Assembly: GCF_030161635.1 (NCBI RefSeq)
Contig: NZ_BSUO01000001.1
Span: 2,399,199-2,463,198 of the forward strand
From: Mobilicoccus caccae
GTDB lineage: Bacteria > Actinomycetota > Actinomycetes > Actinomycetales > Dermatophilaceae
Reading direction: 5' to 3'
DNA length: 64,000 nt
Below, one piece after another: positions 47,269 through 55,262 of this stretch. Every line of letters starts with the position of its first letter. Positions within the stretch are counted from its first letter, which is position 1. The notes beneath the pieces were generated by a model. It was not told where the DNA came from. It was given only the letters and a program-made list of their open reading frames with translations, and searched no databases. The position numbers and the translations under genes were made by a program.

Positions 47269-47718
47269 GTGCGCGGACGTCACGTCGGAGCGGGCCTCGC
47301 CCTGCTGATGCTCGCGGGCTGCGGAGGCCCTGTCGAGGTCGCTCCGGCCCCGGCTGCGACCTCGGATGCATGCACGTCGGCTGCCTCGGCGTGGCCGGAG
47401 GAGGTGGCGGGCGCTGCCCGTGCCGACACGCGTCCGGCTTCGGGCGCCACGGCCGCCTGGGCCGCGGGCGCCGATCCGGCGATCATCGGCCGGTGCGGCG
47501 TGCCGGTCCCGGGCCCGACGACGCTGGAATGCATCGCCGTCGACGACGTCGACTGGATCGCCGAGCGCCTCGACGACGGCATGCGCTTCACCACCTACGG
47601 CCGCGACCCGGCGGTCGAGATCCTCGTGCCCGATCACTACGCTCCCGAACCGCTGGTCCTGTCCGCGTTCGGCACGGTGGCGGGCCTCGGCGAACCGACG
47701 GGTCACCGCTGCCGCTGA
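47269..47718 (+). CDS. DUF3515 lipoprotein
   Basis: Lipoprotein of 149 residues. The signal peptide ends at the lipobox LMLAGC near residue 18. The mature domain contains TSAASAWPEEV, a conserved DUF3515 opening, then GRCGVPVPGPTTLECIAVDDVDW and TYGRDPAVEILVPDHY, with two cysteine pairs likely forming disulfides. Function is unknown; the gene sits beside thiL and ddl across actinobacteria, hinting at an envelope role. GTG start one base after the AsnC-domain stop. It converges on ddl with 6 nt between. Confidence 0.88.
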   Translation: MRGRHVGAGLALLMLAGCGGPVEVAPAPAATSDACTSAASAWPEEVAGAARADTRPASGATAAWAAGADPAIIGRCGVPVPGPTTLECIAVDDVDWIAERLDDGMRFTTYGRDPAVEILVPDHYAPEPLVLSAFGTVAGLGEPTGHRCR

Positions 47719-47724
47719 GCCTCC

Positions 47725-48840
47725 TCAGCGCAGGCCGACGCGCCGTTCGAGGGCGAGGTCGACGAGTTCGGTGATGAGCTCGGGGTAGGACATGCCGGTC
47801 GCCAGCCACATCTGCGGGTACATCGAGTGCGGCGTGAATCCCGGCATGGTGTTGATCTCGTTGAGGATGATCTCGCCGTTCTCGGTGTAGAAGAAGTCGA
47901 CCCGGGCGAGCCCCTCGCATCCGGCGGCCTCGAAGGCCTCGGCGGCCATCGCGCGGATGCGGTCGGCGTCGCCGGCGGGCAGATCGGCGGGGCAGGAGAG
48001 CACCACGTCGTTCTCGGCGAGGTACTTGGCCTCGAAGTCGTAGAAGGTGTGGCCGGTCTCGACGACGATCTCGCCCAGCAGGCTCGTGCGCGGCGGTTCG
48101 TGGCCGCGGCCCTGCAGGACACCGCACTCGATCTCGCGGCCGACGATGCCCTGCTCGATGACGACCTTGGGGTCGTGCTCGCGGGCGACCTCGATGGCGG
48201 CCCGCAGGTCCTCGGGGCGCTCCACGCGGGAGATCCCGACGCTGGACCCGGCGCGGGCGGGCTTGACGAACAGGGGGAACCGCAGCTCCGACGCAGCGCG
48301 GATCGCGGCCTCCGGATCGGTGGCCCACTGGCGGTCGGTGAGCGTGACGAACGGCCCGATCGGCAGCCTGTGGCTCGACAGGACGCCCTTCATGTAGTGC
48401 TTGTCCATCATCGTCGCCGAGGAGAGCACCCCGCAGCCCACGTAGGGGATGTCGGCCAGCTCGAGCATGCCCTGGATGGTGCCGTCCTCACCGAACGGGC
48501 CGTGCAGGACGGGGAAGACGACGTCGACCTCCCCGAGTGCGGCCGCTGCACCGCCTGCCGCCACGTCGACGACGGAGCGGTCGCGGGTCGACAGCGGCAT
48601 CCGGACGTCGCCGTCGCCGTCGACCTCGGGCACGTGCCCCGGCGCCAGGGCCAACGCGGCCAGGTCGCCGCCGCCGAGGACCCAGCGTCCGTCCTTGGCG
48701 ATGCCGATCGGCACGACCTCGAAGCGGTCCTTGTCGATGGCGGCGAGGACTCCCGCTGCGGTCGCGCACGAGACGGCGTGTTCGGAGGAACGGCCGCCGT
48801 ACACGAGGGCGACCCTGGTCTTGGTCTTCGTGGTGCTCAT
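47725..48840 (-). CDS. ddl: D-alanine--D-alanine ligase
   Basis: Cytoplasmic ATP-grasp ligase of 371 residues making D-Ala-D-Ala for peptidoglycan. It opens RVALVYGGRSSEHAVSCATA, has FPVLHGPFGEDGTIQGMLEL with the first-substrate site, FPLFVKPARAGSSVGISRV for ATP, and FFYTENGEIILNEINTMPGFT with the metal-binding Glu and Asn. YVGCGVLSSATMMDKHYMK is typical. The length is usual for the long actinobacterial form. ATG 48840 is the family start. gpsA lies upstream on the same strand, separated by a terminator-like hairpin. Confidence 0.97.
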   Translation of the reverse strand: MSTTKTKTRVALVYGGRSSEHAVSCATAAGVLAAIDKDRFEVVPIGIAKDGRWVLGGGDLAALALAPGHVPEVDGDGDVRMPLSTRDRSVVDVAAGGAAAALGEVDVVFPVLHGPFGEDGTIQGMLELADIPYVGCGVLSSATMMDKHYMKGVLSSHRLPIGPFVTLTDRQWATDPEAAIRAASELRFPLFVKPARAGSSVGISRVERPEDLRAAIEVAREHDPKVVIEQGIVGREIECGVLQGRGHEPPRTSLLGEIVVETGHTFYDFEAKYLAENDVVLSCPADLPAGDADRIRAMAAEAFEAAGCEGLARVDFFYTENGEIILNEINTMPGFTPHSMYPQMWLATGMSYPELITELVDLALERRVGLR

Positions 48841-48947
48841 CGTGCCCGACAGTACTCCGCGAACGCCCCTCCACCGGGCCCTCGGGCGCCGGCTCCCCCG
48901 TGTCGAACTGATCACGCGACCTCGGGCGACCGTGCCCGAGAACACGC

Positions 48948-48977
48948 CGAGACCGCCGGCTACAGGCGGCGGTCTCG
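48948..48977 (-). terminator. Hairpin after gpsA (shared sequence family, copy a)
   Basis: CGAGACCGCCG and CGGCGGTCTCG pair over 11 bp around GCTACAGG, 15 nt past the gpsA stop. The stem core recurs at 50838 and 54748. Confidence 0.7.
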
Positions 48978-48991
48978 CCGAGACGGCGGGC

Positions 48992-49999
48992 TCAGTGCTT
49001 CTCGGGTTTGCGGCGACGCAACATCAACGCATCGGCGATGAGCTCGGGTCGCTGCCCGTCGACGACCATCGCCACGACCGCCTCGACGATGGGCACCTCC
49101 ACCCCCGCCTCGGCGGCGAGCGCGAGGATCGACTCGCACGACGTGACGCCCTCGGCCGTCTGACCGATCGAGGCGACGACCTCCGCCAGCGTGCCGCCGC
49201 GACCCAGCCCCACGCCGACGCGGTGGTTGCGTGAGAGCGGCGACATGCACGTGGCGATGAGGTCACCCACGCCCGCCAGGCCCGAGAACGTCGCCGGGTC
49301 GGCCCCCAGCGCAACGCCGAGTCGCAGGGTCTCGGCGAGACCTCGGGTGATGACCGTCGACTTGGTGTTGTCGCCCAGTCCGAGCCCTTCGGCCGCCCCC
49401 ACCGCGAGCGCGATGACGTTCTTGGTGGCGCCCGCGATCTCGCAGCCGACGACGTCGGTGGAGGTGTAGGGACGGAAGGCCGGTGACGCGCAGGCGGCGG
49501 CGACGAGTTCGGCGGTCGCCTCGCGCGAGGAGGCGACGACTCCGGCCGCGGGCTGCCGTTCGGCGATCTCGCGGGCGAGGTTGGGCCCGGAGACGACGGC
49601 GAGGCGCTCCTCGTCGACTCCCGTCGCCTCGCGGATGACCTGGCTCATCCGGGATCCCGTTCTCAGCTCGATGCCCTTGGCGAGCGAGACGAGGACCGCG
49701 TCCGGGGGCAGGTTGTCGCGCCAGGGCGCGAGTCCGACCCGCAGCTTCTGCGCCGGCATCGCGAGGACGACGAGGTCGGCCCCCTCGAGCGCCTCCTCGA
49801 CCACCGAGGTGGAGGTGATGGTCGTCGGCAGCTCGATGTCGGGCAGGTAGTCGGGGTTGCGGTGGGTGGTCGAGATCGCCTCGGCCAGTTCGGGGCGGCG
49901 CGCCCACAGGCGCACGTCGAGTCCGGCGTCGGCGAGCACCAGGGCGAACGCCGTCCCCCAGCTCCCGGCGCCGACGACGGTGGCGCGTTCGGCGATCAT
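48992..49999 (-). CDS. gpsA: Glycerol-3-phosphate dehydrogenase [NAD(P)+]
   Basis: Reduces dihydroxyacetone phosphate to sn-glycerol-3-phosphate for phospholipid synthesis; 335 residues. Rossmann motif VVGAGSWGTAFA at 8-19, substrate-binding SLAKGIE near 108, VVSGPNLAREIAER near 137, catalytic lysine in GATKNVIALAVGAAEGL near 192, and GLAGVGDLIATC near 240. Its ATG overlaps the plsC stop by four bases (ATGA), so both steps of early lipid synthesis are coupled. Confidence 0.97.
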   Translation of the reverse strand: MIAERATVVGAGSWGTAFALVLADAGLDVRLWARRPELAEAISTTHRNPDYLPDIELPTTITSTSVVEEALEGADLVVLAMPAQKLRVGLAPWRDNLPPDAVLVSLAKGIELRTGSRMSQVIREATGVDEERLAVVSGPNLAREIAERQPAAGVVASSREATAELVAAACASPAFRPYTSTDVVGCEIAGATKNVIALAVGAAEGLGLGDNTKSTVITRGLAETLRLGVALGADPATFSGLAGVGDLIATCMSPLSRNHRVGVGLGRGGTLAEVVASIGQTAEGVTSCESILALAAEAGVEVPIVEAVVAMVVDGQRPELIADALMLRRRKPEKH

Positions 50000-50757
50000 G
50001 GGCTCTCCTCGGCTCGGGTGACGACTCGTCGGCCGCGTGCGCGGTCCCAACGGCCCTGTGGTGGTGGATCGCCGCGCAGGACGGCGACCTGGGCGGTGAT
50101 GGCGTCCATCACCCGGTCCCCGGCCACGACGAGCGAGTCGTGGTCGACGGTATCGCCCGAGAAGTCGGACAGGTCCACGGCGGGTCCGACGCTCATCTGC
50201 ATCGTCCTGCGCGGCCAGGGGCGCAGCCTCTTCGTGCCGCGGGGCATCAGCTCCTGCGCCCCCCATTGTCCGAGGGGCACGAGCGGACATCCGGTGGCGA
50301 GGGCGATGCGGACGACACCGGTCTTGGCGCGCATCGGCCACAGGTCGGGATCCTGGGTGATCGTGCTCTCGGGCATGACGACGATCGTCTTGCCTGCGCG
50401 CACGGCGGCCACCGCGTCGGTGTACGCACTGATGGCCTTGCCCGTGCCGCGGTACACCGGCACCTGCCCGGTGGCGGCGAGCCACCGGCCGAGCACCGGC
50501 AGCCGGAAGAGGCCGTCCTTGGCGAGAAAGAACGGAGGGTGACCGTTGTCGTAGAGCATCTGCGCCACGGCGAACGGGTCGATGTAGGAGATGTGGTTGA
50601 CGGCCACGACGCACCCGGAGTCCGGCAGGTTCTCCAGCCCGCGCCAGTCCGACCTCGTCAGCACACGCATCGGTGAGAGTGCGGTCGCGGCGGCGGCTCG
50701 ATAGGCGAAGGATCGATGGATCCCGGGTTCGGTGACCTTCGAGAACGCCACACCCAT
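49996..50757 (-). CDS. 1-acyl-glycerol-3-phosphate acyltransferase (PlsC family)
   Basis: Membrane-associated acyltransferase of about 253 residues. The catalytic motif NHISYIDPF (NHxxxxD) is near 78, FLAKDGLFRLPVLGRW near 103 forms the glycerol-phosphate site, and the motif III segment MPESTITQD near 158 has PES-T where many members have PEGT. A C-terminal amphipathic tail is basic. I place the start at ATG 50757 (GVAFSKVTEPG); GTG 50751 has better spacing to GAAAGG, and an open frame continues to 50832. It is translationally coupled to gpsA. Confidence 0.92.
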   Translation of the reverse strand: MGVAFSKVTEPGIHRSFAYRAAAATALSPMRVLTRSDWRGLENLPDSGCVVAVNHISYIDPFAVAQMLYDNGHPPFFLAKDGLFRLPVLGRWLAATGQVPVYRGTGKAISAYTDAVAAVRAGKTIVVMPESTITQDPDLWPMRAKTGVVRIALATGCPLVPLGQWGAQELMPRGTKRLRPWPRRTMQMSVGPAVDLSDFSGDTVDHDSLVVAGDRVMDAITAQVAVLRGDPPPQGRWDRARGRRVVTRAEESP

Positions 50758-50837
50758 CCTTTCGACCGCCGCCAGGTTCGCAGGCCATCTTCGCCGGACA
50801 CGGGCATCCGTGTCGAGATCGACCACGACCACATCCC

Positions 50838-50871
50838 GCCGAGACCGCCGCCTATTTCGGGCGGTCTGGGC
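50838..50871 (-). terminator. Hairpin downstream of hup (shared family, copy b)
   Basis: GCCGAGACCGCC pairs with GGCGGTCTGGGC (one mismatch) around a 10-nt loop beginning GCCTAT. It lies between hup and plsC on the minus strand. Confidence 0.6.
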
Positions 50872-51030
50872 ACGCAGGGTGGGGCCGCGCGCACGACGAC
50901 GCCCCCGCCGCCGGGTGAGGGGACCGGCAGGCGGGGGCGACGCGCTCGAGCTCCCGACGGGCTGCTGGGCAGCTCACGGGTGACGCGCGATCAGGCGGAT
51001 CGATGCCCGGTCACGCGAGGTGCGCCGACA

Positions 51031-51434
51031 TCAGGCGGACTTGCGTCCACCCTTCGTCTTCTTCTTGGACGCCGCGATGGCGGCCTCGGCCTTGGCGCGC
51101 ACCTCGGAGGCCGTGCCCGCAGCGGCCCGAGCGGCGGCGGGGCCGGCCTTGGGCAGCGTGGCGGGCTCGGCCACGTACAGCTTGAAGGCCGTGCCGGGGC
51201 GGAACTTCGGAACCGCGGTGGAGTCGATGCGCACGGACTCGCCCGTGCGCGGGTTACGACCGGTGCGGGCCGCACGGTCGACGCGCTCGAAGGTGCCGAA
51301 ACCGGTGATCCCGACCTTTCCCCCTTGGCGACCTCACGGATGATGACGTCGAAGATCGCCTCGATGGCGTCCGAGGCGGCCTTCTTGCCACCCAGACGCG
51401 TTTCGAGTGCGTCGACCAGATCAGCCTTGTTCAC
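51031..51434 (-). CDS. hup: HU-family DNA-binding protein, frameshifted
   Basis: Nucleoid protein of 134 residues after repair. The HU fold (about 1-90) is NKADLVDALETRLGGKKAAS, VGITGFGTFERVDRAARTGR, RNPRTGES-type residues and AVPKFRPGTAFK, with the DNA-inserting arm between. A short Ala/Lys-rich tail (AAIAASKKKTKGGRKSA) follows, as in actinobacterial HupB proteins but much shorter than in mycobacteria. The frame breaks at the C run 51320-51324 (plus strand); one extra base joins the two halves. GTG 51434 follows GGAGAGAG. The gene is monocistronic, between leuD and plsC. Confidence 0.93.
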
Positions 51435-51837
51435 TACTCTCTCCCTCCAGAGACGGTGGCTCGCGGTGCGGGCCGGTGAGCCGTGGCAAGAGCGCGAGCC
51501 CCTTCCACGTCCATGTGCAGACCCGCCGTCGACGGGCCGTCCATGTTGGTGATGTGTGCGATGCGTGTGCTCGCGAACGCCCCGGCAGGGAGCGATCACG
51601 GTGAGGCGCATGCCTCACGCTCACCTATCGGCATGAAGTCGCCAGTCCCGCAGGGGAACCGGAGTCGCCGCGCGTCGAAGACACCCGAACAGGCATCGGT
51701 GGAGCGTGAATTGCCTGGCCAGAGGGGGTATAGGCAGAGATGCGAGAGGGATTCGTCACGTCGACGGCAGGCCCTCTCGGGCATGCGAAAGGCGCCCCGG
51801 CCCATGGGAGCGGGGGCGCCTCTCGGACGAATCGAGG
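51435..51837. other. Intergenic: hup leader and leuD terminator region
   Basis: This 403-nt gap holds the hup upstream region (no clear promoter picked out) and the leuD terminator at 51790. Small open frames here have no ribosome-binding site or family support. GAGCGTGAATTGCCTGG near 51700 is the only AT-richer spot. Confidence 0.4.
51790..51821 (-). terminator. Rho-independent terminator of leuD
   Basis: On the minus strand AGGCGCCCC pairs with GGGGCGCCT around an inner CCCATGGG palindrome, followed by TTC. It lies 17 nt after the leuD stop. Confidence 0.75.
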
Positions 51838-52434
51838 TCAGGCGGGGGTCGACGTCGTCGGCATGAACGCGGGCCGCGCCTGCTCGAACTCCTCGATGTC
51901 GGCGGCGTGCGTGAGAGTGACGTCGATGTCGTCGAGACCGGCCAGCAGACGGTGACGCTGGTACTCGTCGATGTCGAAGGGGACGACGACCTCGCGGCAC
52001 CGGATCGTGCGGGCCTCCAGGTCGACGGTGACCTCGAGACCGGGCTCCTCCTCCAGCATCTTCTGCAGGAGTTCGACGTCGGCCGGCTCGACGAGCGCGG
52101 TCAGCAGCCCGGCCTTGCCCGAGTTGCCGCGGAAGATGTCGGCGAACCGGGAGGACACGACGACGCGGAAGCCGTAGTCCTGCAGCGCCCACACCGCGTG
52201 TTCACGTGAGGACCCGGTGCCGAAGTCGGGCCCGGCCACGAGCACGCTGCCGGCGGCATAGGCCTCCTGGTTGAGGACGAAGTCAGGCTCGGCGCGCCAC
52301 CCGGCGAAGAGCCCGTCCTCGAACCCGGTCCGGCTGACCCGCTTGAGGTAGACGGCCGGGATGATCTGGTCGGTGTCGACGTTGCTGCGGCGCAGCGGAA
52401 CACCGACGCCGGTGTGCGTCGTGAACTTCTCCAT
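51838..52434 (-). CDS. leuD: 3-isopropylmalate dehydratase small subunit
   Basis: Swivel-domain subunit of isopropylmalate isomerase (leucine synthesis); 198 residues. It starts [20 protein letters not shown], a family block, then [27 protein letters not shown] with the substrate-binding Ser-Arg and [18 protein letters not shown] 52434 follows the leuC stop by 14 nt. It forms with LeuC the isomerase and shares the leuCD transcript. Confidence 0.97.
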   Translation of the reverse strand: MEKFTTHTGVGVPLRRSNVDTDQIIPAVYLKRVSRTGFEDGLFAGWRAEPDFVLNQEAYAAGSVLVAGPDFGTGSSREHAVWALQDYGFRVVVSSRFADIFRGNSGKAGLLTALVEPADVELLQKMLEEEPGLEVTVDLEARTIRCREVVVPFDIDEYQRHRLLAGLDDIDVTLTHAADIEEFEQARPAFMPTTSTPA

Positions 52435-52448
52435 GTCCGGCTCCTTGC

Positions 52449-53840
52449 CTACAGGTCCGCGGGGGCGGCCAGCGTGCCGTGGACGGCGGTCGCCGCCGCC
52501 ACCGCGGGACTGACCAGGTGGGTGCGTCCGCCCTTGCCCTGACGGCCCTCGAAGTTGCGGTTGCTCGTCGAGGCGCAGCGCTCGCCCGGCGCCAGCTTGT
52601 CGGGGTTCATCGCGAGGCACATGGAACACCCGGGCAGGCGCCATTCCGCACCGGCCGCGGTGACGATCGCGTCCAGCCCCTCCTGCTCGGCCTGCGCCGC
52701 GACCTGCGCCGAGCCGGGCACGACGAGCATCCGCACGCCCTTCGCGACGGTCCGGCCCTGCAGGACCTCGGCGACCGCGCGCAGGTCCTCGATGCGTCCG
52801 TTGGTGCACGACCCGACGAAGACCGTGTCGATCGGGATCTCCCGCAGCGGCGTGCCGCCGGTCAGACCCATGTACCGCAGGGCGCTCTCGGTGGCGCTGC
52901 GCTCCTCGGGATCGGCGATCTGCGCGGGATCCGGCACGCGGTCGTCGAGCGGCAGGCCCTGCCCCGGGTTGGTGCCCCACGTGACGAACGGGGTGAGGGC
53001 CGCACCGTCGAGGCGGACCTCCTTGTCGAACACCGCGTCGTCGTCGGTGCGCAGCGTGCGCCAGTACTCCACCGCCGCATCCCAATCGGCGCCCTGCGGC
53101 GCGTGCGGACGACCGCGCAGGTACTCGAAGGTCGTGTCGTCGGGGGCGATCATCCCGGCCCGGGCGCCGGCCTCGATCGACATGTTGCACATCGTCATCC
53201 GGGCCTCCATCGACAACGCCTCGACGGCGCTGCCGCGGTACTCGATGACGTGCCCCTGCCCACCGGCGGTCCCGATCTCGGCGATGACGGCGAGGATGAC
53301 GTCCTTGCTGGTCACGCCAGGCGCGAGCTCCCCGTCGATGGTGACCGACATCGTCTTGAACGGCTTGAGCGGCAGCGTCTGCGTGGCCATGACGTGCTCG
53401 ACCTCGCTCGTGCCGATGCCGAACGCGAGGGCACCGAAGGCGCCGTGCGTGGAGGTGTGGCTGTCGCCGCAGACGACCGTCATCCCGGGCTGGGTCAGGC
53501 CCAGCTCGGGGCCGATGATGTGCACGATCCCCTGGTTGGCGTCGCCCATCGGGTGCAGCCGGACGCCGAACTCCTCGCAGTTGGCCCGCAACGTTTCCAC
53601 CTGCGTGCGACTGGTCGGGTCCTCGATCGGACCCGGCAGGGTGGGCACGTTGTGGTCCTCGGTGGCGAGGGTGAGGTCGGGACGACGCAGCGCGCGCCCC
53701 GCGAGGCGGAGCCCGTCGAACGCCTGCGGGCTGGTCACCTCGTGCACCAGGTGAAGGTCGATGTACAGCAGATCCGGTTCACCGTCGGCGGAGCGCACGA
53801 CGTGTGCCTGCCATACCTTCTCGGCCAATGTGCCGCTCAT
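52449..53840 (-). CDS. leuC: 3-isopropylmalate dehydratase large subunit
   Basis: [4Fe-4S] aconitase-family subunit of 463 residues. It opens [20 protein letters not shown], has [20 protein letters not shown] near 122, and the cluster cysteines in [13 protein letters not shown] near 345 and in [10 protein letters not shown] (Cys405 and Cys408). It converts 2- to 3-isopropylmalate with LeuD. The gene is divergent from an NdgR-like IclR gene, with an inverted repeat beside the latter; IclR-type control of leuCD is established in Streptomyces and Corynebacterium and is inferred here. Confidence 0.98.
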   Translation of the reverse strand: MSGTLAEKVWQAHVVRSADGEPDLLYIDLHLVHEVTSPQAFDGLRLAGRALRRPDLTLATEDHNVPTLPGPIEDPTSRTQVETLRANCEEFGVRLHPMGDANQGIVHIIGPELGLTQPGMTVVCGDSHTSTHGAFGALAFGIGTSEVEHVMATQTLPLKPFKTMSVTIDGELAPGVTSKDVILAVIAEIGTAGGQGHVIEYRGSAVEALSMEARMTMCNMSIEAGARAGMIAPDDTTFEYLRGRPHAPQGADWDAAVEYWRTLRTDDDAVFDKEVRLDGAALTPFVTWGTNPGQGLPLDDRVPDPAQIADPEERSATESALRYMGLTGGTPLREIPIDTVFVGSCTNGRIEDLRAVAEVLQGRTVAKGVRMLVVPGSAQVAAQAEQEGLDAIVTAAGAEWRLPGCSMCLAMNPDKLAPGERCASTSNRNFEGRQGKGGRTHLVSPAVAAATAVHGTLAAPADL

Positions 53841-53928
53841 GTCTGCTCCTCGTGCTCACGCGCCCGTGGATGCCGGGCCGCTCCAGGCTACGGAGACCGT
53901 CCGCGAAGTTCAGGATGTGAAGCACTTG

Positions 53929-53947
53929 CGTCTCATGACCTGAGACG
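53929..53947. promoter_or_regulatory. Candidate NdgR/LtbR operator
   Basis: CGTCTCA and TGAGACG are perfect seven-base arms around TGACC, with further TTG/CAA symmetry outside. The site ends 14 nt before the iclR ATG and is 89 nt upstream of leuC, fitting control of both divergent genes. Confidence 0.55.
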
Positions 53948-53961
53948 GCAAGATGCCCCCT

Positions 53962-54711
53962 ATGGAGAAGTCCAGTGGGGTAGGAGTCCTCGACAAGGCC
54001 GCGACCGTCCTCGGAGCCCTCGAGGCCGGTCCCGCGACATTGGCGCAGCTCGTCGCCAGTACCGGGCTGGCCCGGCCGACGGCGCACCGGCTCGCGGTCG
54101 CCCTCGAGCACCACCGCCTCGTCTCCCGCGACATGCAGGGGCGATTCATCCTCGGCCCGCGCCTGGGGGAGCTCGCCTCCGCCGCCGGTGAGGACCGTCT
54201 GCTGGCGGCGGCCGGTGCCGTGCTCGGGGCGCTGCGCGACCACACCCATGAGAGCGCCCAGCTCTTCCGGCGTCAGGGTGACCTGCGCATCTGCGTCGCC
54301 GCCGCGGAGCGACCCATGGGCCTGCGCGACTCGATCCCGGTCGGCGCCACGTTGTCGATGCTGGCCGGCTCCGCCGCCCAGGTGCTGCTGGCGTGGGAGG
54401 AGCCCGACCGCCTGCACCGCGGCCTGCAGGGTGCGGAGTTCACCGCCACCACCCTCTCGGGCGTGCGGCGTCGCGGCTGGGCCCAGAGCGTCGGCGAACG
54501 GGAGCCCGGCGTGGCGTCCGTGTCGGCGCCGGTGCGCAACCCCGCCGGGCGGGTGATCGCCGCCGTGTCCATCTCGGGCCCGATCGAGCGCGTCTCGCGC
54601 CAGCCGGGCCGTCTGCACGCGGCCACGGTCGTCGCCGGCGCCAACAAGCTCACCGAGGTCCTTCAGCGCGCGCACGCCGCCCAACAGGCCGCGGGCCAGG
54701 ACAAGAGCTGA
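53962..54711 (+). CDS. ndgR: IclR-family regulator (NdgR/LtbR-like)
   Basis: Transcriptional regulator of 249 residues. The N-terminal SSGVGVLDKAATVLGALEAG leads into the winged HTH with LVASTGLARPTAHRLAVALE, and FILGPRLGELA marks the linker; the C-terminal IclR effector domain covers about 80-245 (LRICVAAAERPMGLRDS, GSAAQVLLAW). The sequence follows actinobacterial NdgR closely from MEKSSGVGVLDK, which sets the start at 53962 over ATG 53953. Relatives control leuCD and amino-acid metabolism. It is divergent from leuC and ends at a strong terminator. Confidence 0.93.
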   Translation: MEKSSGVGVLDKAATVLGALEAGPATLAQLVASTGLARPTAHRLAVALEHHRLVSRDMQGRFILGPRLGELASAAGEDRLLAAAGAVLGALRDHTHESAQLFRRQGDLRICVAAAERPMGLRDSIPVGATLSMLAGSAAQVLLAWEEPDRLHRGLQGAEFTATTLSGVRRRGWAQSVGEREPGVASVSAPVRNPAGRVIAAVSISGPIERVSRQPGRLHAATVVAGANKLTEVLQRAHAAQQAAGQDKS

Positions 54712-54747
54712 CCGACCCCACCGGGCTCCGGCCCTCGCCACGACGTT

Positions 54748-54783
54748 CGCCGAGACCGCCGCCTATCAGCGGCGGTCTCGGCG
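54748..54783 (+). terminator. Terminator after ndgR (shared hairpin family, copy c)
   Basis: CGCCGAGACCGCCGC pairs perfectly with GCGGCGGTCTCGGCG over 15 bp around CTATCA. It lies 37 nt after the ndgR stop. Confidence 0.8.
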
Positions 54784-54808
54784 CGAGTGGGGGCGTCAGG
54801 AATGCGAA

Positions 54809-54843
54809 AGAGACCCGCCCTCCCTGTGGGAGTGCGGGTCTCT
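54809..54843 (-). terminator. Terminator downstream of tRNA-Glu
   Basis: AGAGACCCGC and GCGGGTCTCT form a 10-bp stem with further CTCCC/GGGAG pairing in the loop. Read on the minus strand it is followed by a short T tract (CTTTCG), 10 nt beyond the tRNA 3' end. Confidence 0.75.
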
Positions 54844-54852
54844 TCTCGTTGT

Positions 54853-54923
54853 AGCCCCGACCGGATTCGAACCGGCGCTACCGCCTTGAGAGGGCGGCGT
54901 GCTAGGCCACTACACAACGGGGC
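54853..54923 (-). tRNA. tRNA-Glu (anticodon CTC)
   Basis: On the minus strand the acceptor begins GCCCCGT, the D arm TGTAGTGGCCTAGCAC follows, the anticodon arm is CCGCCCTCTCAAGGCGG with CTC centred, and the T arm has GGTTCGAATCC. The T-loop and D-loop consensus are intact and it closes with TCGGGGCT. CCA is not encoded. It lies with tRNA-Gln on one strand between ndgR and glnS. Confidence 0.95.
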
Positions 54924-54993
54924 CGTGAACAGCGCTGAAAGACTACCGAACGGTCGTCCTTCTTCCTAATCGGGCATCAAGCCCGTTCAGAGC

Positions 54994-55064
54994 TGGGGTA
55001 CCAGGACTCGAACCTAGACTAACTGAACCAGAATCAGTCGTGCTGCCAATTACACCATACCCCA
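54994..55064 (-). tRNA. tRNA-Gln (anticodon CTG)
   Basis: On the minus strand it starts TGGGGTATGGTGTAATTGG, has an anticodon arm ACTGATTCTGGTTCAGT with CTG in the loop, and a T arm AGGTTCGAGTCCT; the acceptor closes TACCCCAG. CCA is not encoded. It reads CAG codons. It lies 70 nt upstream of tRNA-Glu on the same strand and is divergent from glnS. Confidence 0.95.
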
Positions 55065-55262
55065 TGGGGTACCCCGGATCCGCCCTCGAACACCGTCGTG
55101 AGGCGGCCCGCGATCACGAGGATCCACTGTAGCCGCACAGCGCGGCGCGCCCAAATTCGCTCCATGGCACGGACGGCCACGGCCCCGATCGCGGCCGACC
55201 TCCGGTTCCCACGCAGCCGGACCTCGCCTGGCGCCACGCCCCCGCGCGGTACAGTCGAAGGC

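Noticed and set aside
52479..54191. 570-codon plus-strand frame opposite leuC
   Set aside because: Opposite strand of leuC; the true plus-strand gene is the IclR regulator beginning at 53962 in another frame.
54673..54990. Small frames over the tRNA-Glu and its terminators
   Set aside because: They overlap a clear tRNA and two hairpins and have no coding support.
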